From: Paenibacillus sp. FJAT-26967
GTDB taxonomy: Bacteria; Bacillota; Bacilli; Paenibacillales; NBRC-103111
Length of the DNA stretch: 64,000 bases
Assembly (NCBI RefSeq): GCF_001541095.1
Contig: NZ_LMXH01000002.1
Span: 46,847-110,846, forward strand
Reading direction: 5' to 3'
In this document: piece by piece, positions 1 to 8,660 of the stretch
How positions within the stretch are numbered: the first letter of the stretch is position 1
Layout: each line of letters begins with the position of its first letter
Position numbers and translations under genes: made by a program
Notes under the pieces: generated by a model
Databases searched by the model: none
Told to the model about the DNA's origin: nothing
Seen by the model: the letters and a program-made list of their open reading frames with translations, nothing else

Positions 1-8
1 CCAATGCA

Positions 9-100
9 AAAACACCTCCAAAGTTGTCCTCCATATCTTACGACATGAAGCATTTTCTTGAAGGTGTTTTGTTTTGTCTCACATTACGGGGTCAGTCCCC
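9..100 (+). repeat. Hairpin repeat, copy 1 (mobile-element remnant)
   Basis: A ~92-bp element. Imperfect inverted arms (AAAACACCT at 9-17 and AGGTGTTTT at 62-70) are followed by GTCTCACATTA and a GGGG-TCA-GTCCCC tail ending at 100. The last ~50 bases match the reverse complement of 17696-17786 closely, including the GTCTCAC block and the G-run/C-run tail, so the two are copies of one family in opposite orientation. No transposase is nearby. A REP-like or insertion-sequence end fragment is the likely nature, but the family is not identified. The arms of this copy are more decayed than those of copy 2. Confidence 0.6.
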
Positions 101-173
101 TTCAACGAAGCAGGCGCCAAGTCTTTTTATTGAATCCATCCCGTCCCTTAAGAGGACCGTGATATGAGAATGA

Positions 174-2276
174 TTATTTCAGAGATTCCATCTGCTTAAC
201 CGCTGTAGATTGGATCGGCAGGTTCTTCGAATCGATGACTTTTACTACAAAGTGATAAGGCTTCTCGGAATCCGATGCCAAGTCTTTAGGGATAACGGCA
301 CTGAGGGATTGCCGGTTCTCATAGGTTGTTTTGAGTGCTTTGTCGTTGAGATAAACGACACTGCTCGGTGCAAAATTCTTGCCTGAAATCTGTACGCTGG
401 ATTCTCCTCCGTTTCCGCCTGCCGTGTTCTGATGCAGAGGCGATACAGAATCGATAACCATCTCGCCGTACCCTAACGTGAATTTCGGGTTGATGATTTT
501 ATCCCGGAATCCGCCGAATGCGTATTGTTCTCCGAACAGGATATCATATTGCATCATCTGATATTCCTTGACATCCGCATCGCTAATGTTGAGCCGTTCA
601 TAATGATTGCGGGGCGGAATAACCGGGAATTTCTTGGACAAAGAGAAGAGATAGTCCGTATAAGGTGTCCCTTCACGTTTGGCCAGATCCAGAATATACG
701 GTCCCAGGAATGCAGAACTGATATCAAGTTTATCTTGGTGCGCAGGCAAGTAATTATTCCATACAACGACCGGCAGTGTATACATTTTGTTCAGTACAGT
801 TGCGGAGTCATCTGTGTCGCTTAAATATCCGGTATCTTTGTAGGCCTTAAAATTGTTGCCCATCGAGGGCAGATGATCTCCAAATAGGACAACGATCGTA
901 GGCTCGCCCTTCTTCTCATAATGCTCGACCAGCATCTTGAGCGCTTCATCGGTATTACGGACTCCCTGAGCCAGAGATTCAAGCATTCCCTTGGTGTCTT
1001 CCGGGAAATCTCCGCTCACTTTGATCGAATTCTTAGCAAACTTGTCCGGTGTGAAAGGCGCATGGTTCTCCATCGTATTGGCGAAGACGAAATCAGGTCC
1101 GGCCGAAGTATCGGTCTGCTCGATGATCTTCTTCATGACGGCCTTATCCTGAAGATAGGGACCGTTATAATCCGCCTCGAAATATTCGCTGGAGATAAAT
1201 TTCGAGAACCCGAAATTCTGATATACGTTCCGGCTGTTAAAGAACCAGTTGTGGAACGGGTTAACCGAGGCCGTCTGGTATCCTTGACGGGCGAGTATGC
1301 TCGCTAGAGAATCTACGCGACGGTTCATGTACTGGTTGTAAGCAATCGCGCCTTCCGGAAGGAAGCGGACTGTATTGCCTGATAAGACTTCGAACTCTAC
1401 GTTCGCTGTACCGCCGCCGAACTGTGGCGACATCATATCCCCGCTTGAGTAATTCTTCTGCAGATGGTGGATGAACGGAACCGGATCTTCACTGAAGGTT
1501 ACGTTCTTCATCCGTGTAGGATCCCAGAAAGCTTCACCCAGAATGACAATAATATTCGGTTTGACATTCGGGTCGATATTCGTGCGGCGTTCGACACGCT
1601 TCATGAAATTCTCCATGTTAGCCTGACTGTAGCCTTGGGGAGCATCGATAATAATCTGCTCAATGTTGAGAACGGTGGATAGCATGAAACCGTTCACTTT
1701 GTAGTTATCCGCCTGATTCCAAGGAATCGTCGAGATGTTCAGGGCTGATTTTACCGGGAATGGTTTATCCAGGTATACGCCTGCTGCAACAAGTACGGCA
1801 AGTACTCCAAGCACAATGTTCTCTTTCCAGCGGAAGCGGGCATGGGTCCAAGGAACAAAATAGAGCAGGGCCACGCTTGCCGCAAAGAATAGGACAATCC
1901 CGATGACTGTTTTAAAATCAAACAAGCCATTTAAATATTGAACGATATCGGTCGTTTCGCTGCTGAGGAACAAATCCCAGGGAAGCAGGGGAACACCGAG
2001 TATTTTAAATTTCACGCCGCTGATAAGACCGGCGACCAGGACGAACACGGACATAATCCAGAAAGAAATCCGGCTGCGGCCTGTCAAAGCGGTGAAAAAC
2101 AGGAAAAGGCAGAAGATCACTACATAATTCAGCACCATTTCGCCTGGATTGCGTATGATCCATTCCAGAGTCGATGTTAAACTCCCCCGGTTTAAAAATT
2201 CAATAAAAATAACAAGTAGCACGGGCCAGACGAATAAGTGCAACCGACGGCTGATGATACGTACACCTTTCTGCAT
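174..2276 (-). CDS. LtaS-family membrane sulfatase (lipoteichoic acid synthase-like)
   Basis: About 700 residues. Five hydrophobic segments fill the first ~200 residues, followed by an extracellular alkaline-phosphatase/sulfatase domain. GEAFWDPT and GGGTANVEFE (with the expected catalytic Thr) and FGDHLP are the metal and nucleophile motifs of LtaS enzymes, which polymerise glycerol phosphate from phosphatidylglycerol outside the membrane. The last ~80 residues, after SVSPLHQN, resemble an IPT/TIG-type Ig fold (VQISGKNFAPSSVVYLND) and are not part of classic LtaS. The start at 2276 is preferred over 2309 because AGGAG lies 7 bases before it. Divergent from the ba3 oxidase operon. It could use another phospholipid donor or polymer. 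Confidence 0.85.
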   Translation of the reverse strand: MQKGVRIISRRLHLFVWPVLLVIFIEFLNRGSLTSTLEWIIRNPGEMVLNYVVIFCLFLFFTALTGRSRISFWIMSVFVLVAGLISGVKFKILGVPLLPWDLFLSSETTDIVQYLNGLFDFKTVIGIVLFFAASVALLYFVPWTHARFRWKENIVLGVLAVLVAAGVYLDKPFPVKSALNISTIPWNQADNYKVNGFMLSTVLNIEQIIIDAPQGYSQANMENFMKRVERRTNIDPNVKPNIIVILGEAFWDPTRMKNVTFSEDPVPFIHHLQKNYSSGDMMSPQFGGGTANVEFEVLSGNTVRFLPEGAIAYNQYMNRRVDSLASILARQGYQTASVNPFHNWFFNSRNVYQNFGFSKFISSEYFEADYNGPYLQDKAVMKKIIEQTDTSAGPDFVFANTMENHAPFTPDKFAKNSIKVSGDFPEDTKGMLESLAQGVRNTDEALKMLVEHYEKKGEPTIVVLFGDHLPSMGNNFKAYKDTGYLSDTDDSATVLNKMYTLPVVVWNNYLPAHQDKLDISSAFLGPYILDLAKREGTPYTDYLFSLSKKFPVIPPRNHYERLNISDADVKEYQMMQYDILFGEQYAFGGFRDKIINPKFTLGYGEMVIDSVSPLHQNTAGGNGGESSVQISGKNFAPSSVVYLNDKALKTTYENRQSLSAVIPKDLASDSEKPYHFVVKVIDSKNLPIQSTAVKQMESLK

Positions 2277-2331
2277 TACCAATCTCCTGTTCATGTAATT
2301 TACAAACATTTTACAACTGAATAACTATGCC

Positions 2332-2360
2332 ATTATACCATGTAGGTCCCGGCCCTGAAA
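2332..2360 (-). promoter_or_regulatory. Candidate sigma-A promoter of the LtaS-like gene
   Basis: On the minus strand, TATAAT (2337-2332) is preceded after 17 bases by TTTCAG (2360-2355). The -10 is perfect and the -35 weak, which fits a promoter needing an activator; a WalR-type box sits just upstream. Confidence 0.5.
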
Positions 2361-2371
2361 GAGATTTCCAT

Positions 2372-2388
2372 GTAACAAAATCGTTACA
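2372..2388 (-). promoter_or_regulatory. Candidate WalR (YycF) box
   Basis: The minus strand reads TGTAAC-GATTT-TGTTAC, which fits the WalR consensus TGTWAH-N5-TGTWAH at every defined position. It lies just upstream of the weak -35 of the LtaS-like gene, as expected for WalKR control of a wall-polymer gene. The same bases also form an 18-bp inverted repeat (TGTAAC-N6-GTTACA, 2371-2388), so another regulator is possible. Confidence 0.5.
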
Positions 2389-2403
2389 ATTTCATCATTC
2401 ATT

Positions 2404-2447
2404 TGTGATTTTAATCACATGAGACCCCCATGCTCCAAGAGTAAGAT
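2404..2447 (+). promoter_or_regulatory. Fnr/Crp-type site and -10 box of the ba3 oxidase operon
   Basis: TGTGATTTTAATCACA (2404-2419) is a perfect TGTGA-N6-TCACA palindrome, the Bacillus Fnr and general Crp consensus. A -10-like TAAGAT lies at 2442-2447 and no good -35 is present. A start near 2453 would put the site centre at about -41.5, the classic class II activator position. This suggests the operon is switched on by an Fnr/Crp-family regulator, plausibly under low oxygen. Confidence 0.65.
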
Positions 2448-2488
2448 AAAGCCAGTAAATACCTGTGATTGGAAAAGGGGGATGTAGG

Positions 2489-2662
2489 ATGGCTGAGCTC
2501 ATGCCTGCAAAGGGGAAACAGAAACCAAAAGCCCATGTGAAAGAGGGGGATACCGTTAAGGAGCCCGAACTGAAGGGTGCTTTTGCATCCGTAATGATCG
2601 TAGGTTTTTTCATTCTGATTACTTGGTTTGGCGTGTTTGCGCTGTTTCTGGCCCGCAATTAA
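2489..2662 (+). CDS. Cytochrome c oxidase subunit IIa (ba3 type, CoxIIa)
   Basis: A 57-residue protein with a charged, lysine-rich N-terminus and one membrane helix (residues ~32-55, ASVMIVGFFILITWFGVFALFL). Size, single helix and position directly before subunits II and I fit subunit IIa of B-type (ba3) oxidases, which supplies the helix missing from the short subunit II. ATG 2489 is chosen because GGAAAAGGGGG ends 7 bases before it; an in-frame GTG at 2465 lacks such a site. Confidence 0.8.
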   Translation: MAELMPAKGKQKPKAHVKEGDTVKEPELKGAFASVMIVGFFILITWFGVFALFLARN

Positions 2663-2727
2663 GGAGTCCGCATACAGGCTGACTATTAAATGAAAGTTCA
2701 CACTATTGTTGAAAAGAGGGAAGTCGC

Positions 2728-3198
2728 ATGCACATTCATCGTCTCGAGAAAATATGGATCGGATTCGGGATTTCTATGCTGGTTGTCTTTTTATCCGTTA
2801 TCGGGATTTCGGCATTTGCAATGGGGATGGACCCTCCAACGGGTCATTCGCACGGCATTGATCCGGCTAAAGTAGATTCGACAGCTCCATTCGACCAACC
2901 TGGACTGAAGCAGGTCGGCGAGAATGAATACGAGGCTGTCATGACGGCGTTCGCTTTCGGTTATGCACCGGATAATATGGAGATCCCCGCCGGGGCAACG
3001 GTTCATTTTACAATCACCAGTAAAGATGTCATTCACGGGTTCCAGATTCCGGGCACCAATGTCAACATGATGGTGCTTCCGGGAGAAATTAATCATCTGA
3101 CGCATACGTTCGACAAACCGGGGACTTATCTCGTGCTCTGCAACGAATACTGCGGCGGAGCCCATGAATGGATGAAAACAACAATTATCGTGAAATAA
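2728..3198 (+). CDS. cbaB: Cytochrome c oxidase subunit II, ba3 type
   Basis: 156 residues, with one N-terminal membrane anchor (~10-35) and then a periplasm-facing cupredoxin domain. The CuA ligands are visible: the early His in VIHGFQIPGTNVNMMV, then LCNEYCGGAHEWM, giving C-x3-C-x3-H and the Met. The domain receives electrons from cytochrome c and passes them to subunit I. Only one membrane helix is present, as expected for ba3 enzymes with a separate IIa peptide. Start ATG 2728 follows AAGAGGGAAG. Second gene of the three-gene operon. Confidence 0.92.
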   Translation: MHIHRLEKIWIGFGISMLVVFLSVIGISAFAMGMDPPTGHSHGIDPAKVDSTAPFDQPGLKQVGENEYEAVMTAFAFGYAPDNMEIPAGATVHFTITSKDVIHGFQIPGTNVNMMVLPGEINHLTHTFDKPGTYLVLCNEYCGGAHEWMKTTIIVK

Positions 3199-3238
3199 AG
3201 GCTAGGCAGTCATGTCCGGTTGAAAGGATGATAGAGAA

Positions 3239-4906
3239 ATGTCAACTACACAAACGGCCGCTTCGCCGGCCAAGGCCTATAGTCCCAAGGACGCCAAACT
3301 GGTGCTCGCCCATATCCTGTTCGCATTCGCTGCCCTGCTGCTCGGAGGGATCGCCGGTGTGCTTCAGGGTCTCGTACGCGGAGGGATGATCAAACTTCCT
3401 GCCGGAATCGGATATTACCAGCTGCTGACCGCACACGGTGTGCTGATGGCTTTAATATTTACGACTTTCTTCATTATAGGCTTCCTTTATTCCGGTATGT
3501 CAAAGACACTTGGAGGAGAGCTGCTGGCGCTGCCCCGCCGCCTCGGATGGCTCGGATTCGTGCTGATGGCGTCGGGTACGGTAATCGGAACGATTTTTAT
3601 CCTGCTGAATAAAGCGACCGTCTTGTACACATTCTACGCGCCGCTCAAAGCCTCGCCGTATTTCTATATAGCCCTGACACTAATCGTGATCGGCAGCTGG
3701 ATGAGCGGGCTTGGCATGTTTATGAACTACAGGTATTGGAAAAAAACTCACAAAGGCCAGATGTCTCCGCTGTTTTCCTTTATGGCCGTTATAGTGATGC
3801 TCCTGTGGCAGGTAGCGACAATAGGCGTAGCGGCCGAAGTTCTGCTGCAGCTGATACCTTGGTCGTTCGGATGGGTAGAAACCGTTAATGTGCTGCTCAG
3901 CCGTACACTGTTCTGGTATTTCGGCCATCCGCTGGTGTATTTCTGGCTGCTTCCCGCTTATATTTGCTGGTATGTCATTATTCCTAAAATCATCGGCGGC
4001 AAAATGTTCAGTGATGCGCTTGCCCGGTTGTCCTTTATTCTGTTCCTGCTGTTTTCGATTCCCGTCGGGTTCCATCATCAGCTTACGGAGCCGGGTATCA
4101 GCTCTTTCTGGAAGTACCTTCAGGTCGTGCTGACCTTCATGGTTATTGTGCCTTCCCTAATGACCGCGTTCTCGATGTTTGCCATGTTCGAGACGACAGG
4201 CCGCGCCAAGGGTGCCAAGGGGTTGTTCGGGTGGGTGAAGGTACTGCCTTGGAAGGATGTGCGTTTCTTCGCCCCCTTCATGGGTATGCTCATGTTCATT
4301 CCGGCCGGAGCTGGCGGTATCATTAATGCGAGTAATCAGATGAATCAAGTGGTTCACAATACGCTATGGGTAACCGGACATTTTCATCTGACCGTGGCCA
4401 CCAGCGTGGCGCTGACCTTCTTCGGCATCACGTATTGGCTGATTCCTGCGATCACAGGCAGGCAGCTCACGCAGCGTCTGCACAAGCTTGGCATCTGGCA
4501 GACGGTAATCTGGAGCGCCGGCATGCTGGTGATGTCCGGTGCGATGCACGCAGTCGGACTTCTCGGCTCGCCGCGTCGTACTTCGTACACGACATACGAT
4601 GATCATCCGGCTACTTTCCTGTGGATGCCGTATCATGTATCGATGGCGGTTGGGGGCATGATCGTTTTTGTCGCCGTCCTGCTTATGGTGTACAACATCA
4701 TTGCCCTGCTCAGAGCGCCCAAAGGCGAGACGGAGTATCCGATCGCAGAGGTCCGGGATGCTTCCGAGCCTACACCGAAGCTATTCGAACGCTGGGGCTT
4801 ATGGATCGGGGTTACCGTTGTCCTTATTCTGGTCGCTTATACGATTCCGGTTTCTCAGATGATCGGTGGAGATTCGCCTGGCTCTATCCCATTTGTGACT
4901 TGGTAA
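3239..4906 (+). CDS. cbaA: Cytochrome c oxidase subunit I, ba3 type (B-type haem-copper oxidase)
   Basis: 555 residues and about 13 membrane helices. It carries low-spin haem and the haem-CuB centre that reduces O2 to water and pumps protons. Visible motifs are HGVLMALIF (low-spin haem His), GHPLVYFWLLPAY (CuB His with the cross-linked Tyr), HHQLTEPG (two CuB His) and HNTLWVTGHFHLT (haem ligands). There is no A-type glutamate motif, in line with the B family. Start ATG 3239 follows GAAAGGATGATAGAGAA. No Sco, CtaA/CtaB or cytochrome c gene lies beside it, so assembly factors must be elsewhere. Confidence 0.95.
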   Translation: MSTTQTAASPAKAYSPKDAKLVLAHILFAFAALLLGGIAGVLQGLVRGGMIKLPAGIGYYQLLTAHGVLMALIFTTFFIIGFLYSGMSKTLGGELLALPRRLGWLGFVLMASGTVIGTIFILLNKATVLYTFYAPLKASPYFYIALTLIVIGSWMSGLGMFMNYRYWKKTHKGQMSPLFSFMAVIVMLLWQVATIGVAAEVLLQLIPWSFGWVETVNVLLSRTLFWYFGHPLVYFWLLPAYICWYVIIPKIIGGKMFSDALARLSFILFLLFSIPVGFHHQLTEPGISSFWKYLQVVLTFMVIVPSLMTAFSMFAMFETTGRAKGAKGLFGWVKVLPWKDVRFFAPFMGMLMFIPAGAGGIINASNQMNQVVHNTLWVTGHFHLTVATSVALTFFGITYWLIPAITGRQLTQRLHKLGIWQTVIWSAGMLVMSGAMHAVGLLGSPRRTSYTTYDDHPATFLWMPYHVSMAVGGMIVFVAVLLMVYNIIALLRAPKGETEYPIAEVRDASEPTPKLFERWGLWIGVTVVLILVAYTIPVSQMIGGDSPGSIPFVTW

Positions 4907-4972
4907 TTGATCGGCCGAAAACGCGCTGCTTAGGCACAGGCGCCCAAATTAAGTCAGCAGCTAATCGTTAAG

Positions 4973-5007
4973 AAACCGTCCTCCATTATATGGAAGGCGG
5001 TTTTTTC
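4973..5007 (+). terminator. Rho-independent terminator of the oxidase operon
   Basis: AAACCGTCCTCCA and TGGAAGGCGGTTT form a stem around the loop TTATA, followed by a run of T residues. It closes the three-gene operon. Confidence 0.85.
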
Positions 5008-5076
5008 CGTGTTGATAAAAGTTCAATAACGGGTAATGACCACTATCATTTACCTTACATAAAGGAGCCGAGTACG

Positions 5077-6351
5077 ATGGATCTTGTTACTGGACATACC
5101 TATTGGCCACATACACTTGAGAAGAAACCCGTTTACCCTGCCGTAGAAGAAGATTTGGAGTGCGATGTTCTCGTCATAGGGGGAGGAATGGCTGGTGCCA
5201 TGAGTTCGTATATGCTGCATAAGAGCGGCTTGGACACAATTCTGGTAGACGGGACTACAGTAGCGGGAGGAAGCTCTAGCGCCAATACGGGGCTGATTCA
5301 GTTTTTTAATGATAAAACGTTAACAAGCTGTATTCATACATATGGAGAACAGAACGGTGTTACTTTCTATAAACTGTGTGAAGAAGCAGTAAATACACTG
5401 GCGGATATTATGACGCTAGAGAATATCGAAGGGGCGGTCACCCGTAGAGAATCTCTCTATTTAGCTTCTTCTGATTCCGACTTGTCTATGTTAAAAGAAG
5501 AATACGATAACCTCCGGAAATACGGGTTTGATGTCGAGTTCTGGGAAGCGGCAGACTTAGCCGATAAATTTTCATTCACCAAGCCCGGGGCAATTTTTGC
5601 AAAAGGAGATGCGGCGCTTAATCCGTTCAGATGTGTTCATGGTCTCGTGTCGTCCTCCGCCTCCAGTGGGATGCGAGTCTACGAACATACCAGAATCGAA
5701 TCAAGGAAGGATACGGAAGAAGGGATTGTATTCTATACGAAAGACCGTCACCGCATCCGTGCGAAGCATGCAGTCTACGCGACAGGGTATGAAACCCAGG
5801 AAATGAAACCGAATGCGAATGCTAAACTGCTTACCTCGTATGCCCTTGTGACGGAGCCGCTGCCGGAGATCACAAACTGGTACAGGGAATGTATGATTTG
5901 GGAGACCGCAAGACCTTATCTGTATATGCGCACAACGGATGACAACCGGATTGTGATCGGCGGAGAGGATGAGCCTATGATGGGGGAGCATGACCGGATA
6001 AATCGTCTTCCGGTGAAGCAGAAGCTTCTCCTGGATCAGGCAAGAGCTATGTTTCCCCATTTGGATCTGCGCGTCGCCTATGCGTGGTCCGCTGTTTTCG
6101 GTGAAACGCATGACGGGTATCCTCTGATCGGTAGCCAGCCTGAATTTCCGAACAGCACGTTTGCCTTAATATATGGCGGCAATGGCGCCGTTTACGCAAC
6201 GATAGCGGCGGATATCATCAAACGTAAGCTGTGTGGAGAAGAGCCTCATCCTGCAGCCCATTATTTCCGGTTTAACCGGCCGAGCCGTACCCTCCCTTTC
6301 ACAATTAGCAGAGAACGGAAGGAAGCACCTTCTGCAGCGGGGAAAGCTTAA
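5077..6351 (+). CDS. FAD-dependent oxidoreductase, DAO family
   Basis: 424 residues. The Rossmann FAD-binding motif VLVIGGGMAGAMSSYMLHKSG lies at ~residues 32-52, and a DAO-type C-terminal part includes DGYPLIGS and YGGNGAVYATIAADI, which contact the flavin. Such enzymes oxidise amines, amino acids or sarcosine-like substrates with O2 or a quinone; the substrate cannot be read from sequence. ATG 5077 is chosen for AAAGGAG 10 bases upstream; earlier in-frame codons overlap the preceding terminator. It is a single transcription unit ahead of two MocA-family genes and may or may not be linked to them. Confidence 0.85.
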   Translation: MDLVTGHTYWPHTLEKKPVYPAVEEDLECDVLVIGGGMAGAMSSYMLHKSGLDTILVDGTTVAGGSSSANTGLIQFFNDKTLTSCIHTYGEQNGVTFYKLCEEAVNTLADIMTLENIEGAVTRRESLYLASSDSDLSMLKEEYDNLRKYGFDVEFWEAADLADKFSFTKPGAIFAKGDAALNPFRCVHGLVSSSASSGMRVYEHTRIESRKDTEEGIVFYTKDRHRIRAKHAVYATGYETQEMKPNANAKLLTSYALVTEPLPEITNWYRECMIWETARPYLYMRTTDDNRIVIGGEDEPMMGEHDRINRLPVKQKLLLDQARAMFPHLDLRVAYAWSAVFGETHDGYPLIGSQPEFPNSTFALIYGGNGAVYATIAADIIKRKLCGEEPHPAAHYFRFNRPSRTLPFTISRERKEAPSAAGKA

Positions 6352-6456
6352 AAAGTAAACTAGTTATTTGGGTCATGTTATGGTCGGCTCCAATCCGCTA
6401 TAATAAAGGGGAGCTGCTGTCAGCCCAGATTCTTACTAGTGAGAGGAGTACCGGAC

Positions 6457-7458
6457 ATGAAAGTCGCCGTAATCGGCTGTGGAACAATGGGAACCGTGCA
6501 TATTAGGGATCTCTATAAGCTTCCCGGCATAGAACTAACAGGAGTATGCGATCTCGATTTGAAAACGGCCCAATCCTTAGCCGAAGGTACCGATGCCCAA
6601 GCTTTCGCTTCATTCGAAGAAATGATGGCGGAAGTAGAGGCCGATGTGATCAACGTATGCCTCCCGACTTATCTTCACAAGGAATATGTAATGAAAGCTG
6701 CGGATCTAGGCAAGCATGTGATCTGTGAGAAACCGATTGCGTTGAATCTTGCGGATGCCGAAGAAATGATCGCGCACTGCGAGAGCAGAGGGGTCCGGTT
6801 ATTTGTCGGACACGTGGTCCGGTTTTTCCCTGATTATGCGGATCTTCATGCCAAAATTGAAGCGGGTGTCATCGGAGAACCTGGAGTTGCACACTTTAAG
6901 CGTATCGGTTCTCACCCCGGTATGGCAAAAGCCTGGTACAACGACGAAGAGAAAAGCGGCGGAATCCTGATGGATCTGATGATTCATGACATTGATTTTG
7001 CCCGCTGGTCGTTTGGGGAAGTCAAGGAAGTGTACGCGATGAGCCACCGTTCGCAAGCGAAAGAGTATGCGCTGGTTACACTGCGCTTTGTAAACGGTAC
7101 CATTGCGAACCTGGAAGCCCATTGGGGGTATCCGGGAGCTTTCACAACGTCGACAGAGTTCTCAGGTTCAGCGGGAATCCTGCGCTCGAACAGCCGCGAT
7201 TCCGGCTCCCTTCAGCTTGTCCGGTCGACTATAAGCAGGAGTGCCCTGGCGGGTGTCCAGGTACCGGGAAGCCCTTCCTATCACGATCCATATTACTATG
7301 AACTGGAGCATTTCTTAACGAGTATCAAGAATAACAATCAGTCCGTTGTGACTGCACGCGATGCGTACCACGCGATTGAGATTGCGCTGGCAGCCAAAGA
7401 ATCAGCACGCTCCGGCCGGCCTGTGCAAATCGCATCGAAAGGGGGCGTACCCGTATGA
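6457..7458 (+). CDS. Gfo/Idh/MocA-family NAD(P)-dependent oxidoreductase (first of pair)
   Basis: 333 residues. The N-terminal Rossmann domain starts MKVAVIGCGTMGTVH, followed by the family's CEKPIAL (catalytic Lys) and the C-terminal alpha/beta domain with DLMIHDIDFARW. Members oxidise or reduce sugars, inositols and their derivatives with NAD(P); the substrate is unknown here. ATG 6457 has GAGAGGAG upstream. The stop overlaps the start of the next, related gene (ATGA), so the two are probably translated together. Confidence 0.88.
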   Translation: MKVAVIGCGTMGTVHIRDLYKLPGIELTGVCDLDLKTAQSLAEGTDAQAFASFEEMMAEVEADVINVCLPTYLHKEYVMKAADLGKHVICEKPIALNLADAEEMIAHCESRGVRLFVGHVVRFFPDYADLHAKIEAGVIGEPGVAHFKRIGSHPGMAKAWYNDEEKSGGILMDLMIHDIDFARWSFGEVKEVYAMSHRSQAKEYALVTLRFVNGTIANLEAHWGYPGAFTTSTEFSGSAGILRSNSRDSGSLQLVRSTISRSALAGVQVPGSPSYHDPYYYELEHFLTSIKNNNQSVVTARDAYHAIEIALAAKESARSGRPVQIASKGGVPV

Positions 7459-8438
7459 GTAAGCTCCGTATCGGTATGATTTCATTTGCACATAGTCATG
7501 CTTTTTCATACTTAAACGCACTTTTATCGATCCCTGAGGTTGAAGTAGCAGGGATAGCCGATGAAGAGAAGAACCGTGTCCAGAAGGTGCTGGACCAGCA
7601 TGCCATTCCTTATTTTGCAGACTACCGCGATCTGCTGAAATCCGATCTGGATGCCGTTGTCATCTGCTCGGAGAATTCACGCCACGCGGAGCTGACGCTG
7701 GCCGCAGCCGAAGCAGGCAAGCATATCTTGTGCGAGAAGCCGCTTGGAATTAGCGTCTCCGAAATGGAAGCAATGATAGAGGGATGCAGACGCAGCGGCG
7801 TACAGCTCATGACCGCATTCCCCTGCCGGTATATACCGGCAGTCGTGCAGGCCAAAGAAGCGATAGACCGCGGCGAGATCGGAGAGATCATTGCGATCAA
7901 AGGAACGAACCGGGGCAGTATGCCCGGAGGCTGGTTTATCGACAAGAAGCTTTCAGGCGGCGGGGCGGTTTTTGATCACACGGTCCATGTGATGGATCTC
8001 ATGCACTGGTTCCTTGGAGCGGAAGTAACGGAAGTTTTTGCGTATGCCGATACGAGGTTTAACGATATTGAGATTGATGATGCGGGAATGGTGCATGTTA
8101 AATTCGACAATGGCGTATTTGCGGTATTAGATCCAAGCTGGTCCCGCAAACCTGTGTTTCCTACCTGGGGAGATGTCACGATGGAAATTACAGGGACCAA
8201 GGGTGTCTTGAGCATTGATTCATTCGCACAGAAGAACGAGGTGTACAGCGTTCAAGCGGGCAAAGGCCAGTGGAGTTATTGGGGCGACAATATGGACAAG
8301 TATCTGGTCCGCGGTTTTGTCGATGCCCTGCTAAGAGGCGAGCCTGTACCGATTAGCGGCGAGGACGGTATGAAATCGGCTGCCGTGGGATTAGCGGCAT
8401 ACGAATCCGCCCGCAGAGGCGAGCCTGTGAAACTATAG
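7455..8438 (+). CDS. Gfo/Idh/MocA-family NAD(P)-dependent oxidoreductase (second of pair)
   Basis: 327 residues, with the same fold as its upstream neighbour. The Rossmann start is degenerate (IGMISFAHSHAFSYL), which lacks the usual GxGxxG glycines and has His residues instead; CEKPLGI and DHTVHVMDLMHWF follow. The missing glycine motif suggests altered cofactor binding or a tightly bound cofactor. It overlaps the preceding gene by four bases and ends before a terminator, so the pair forms a two-gene unit. The two proteins are diverged relatives, perhaps consecutive steps or partners on one sugar or polyol. Confidence 0.85.
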   Translation: MSKLRIGMISFAHSHAFSYLNALLSIPEVEVAGIADEEKNRVQKVLDQHAIPYFADYRDLLKSDLDAVVICSENSRHAELTLAAAEAGKHILCEKPLGISVSEMEAMIEGCRRSGVQLMTAFPCRYIPAVVQAKEAIDRGEIGEIIAIKGTNRGSMPGGWFIDKKLSGGGAVFDHTVHVMDLMHWFLGAEVTEVFAYADTRFNDIEIDDAGMVHVKFDNGVFAVLDPSWSRKPVFPTWGDVTMEITGTKGVLSIDSFAQKNEVYSVQAGKGQWSYWGDNMDKYLVRGFVDALLRGEPVPISGEDGMKSAAVGLAAYESARRGEPVKL

Positions 8439-8451
8439 TCCGAACAGAAAT

Positions 8452-8512
8452 GCCTCCGGTTATAACTCGTCAAGCATGAACCCAATGCTTATCAGTACCG
8501 GAGGCTTTCTTT
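8452..8512 (+). terminator. Terminator after the MocA pair
   Basis: GCCTCCGGT (8452-8460) pairs with ACCGGAGGC (8497-8505), followed by a T-rich run. A second stem, AAGCAT/ATGCTT, sits inside the loop. Confidence 0.75.
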
Positions 8513-8660
8513 TACGTTAAAAAAAGAAAAAAGTTCTTGTTTTTTCCAACGGCCTATTCTGCTATCTCTTATATTTATTACGCGTTTTACAGGCAGCTGC
8601 GGGTTTGTGAACACTTTTCGACACTGCCGCTCATATGAACGGACTGTTTACTTTACGTGC

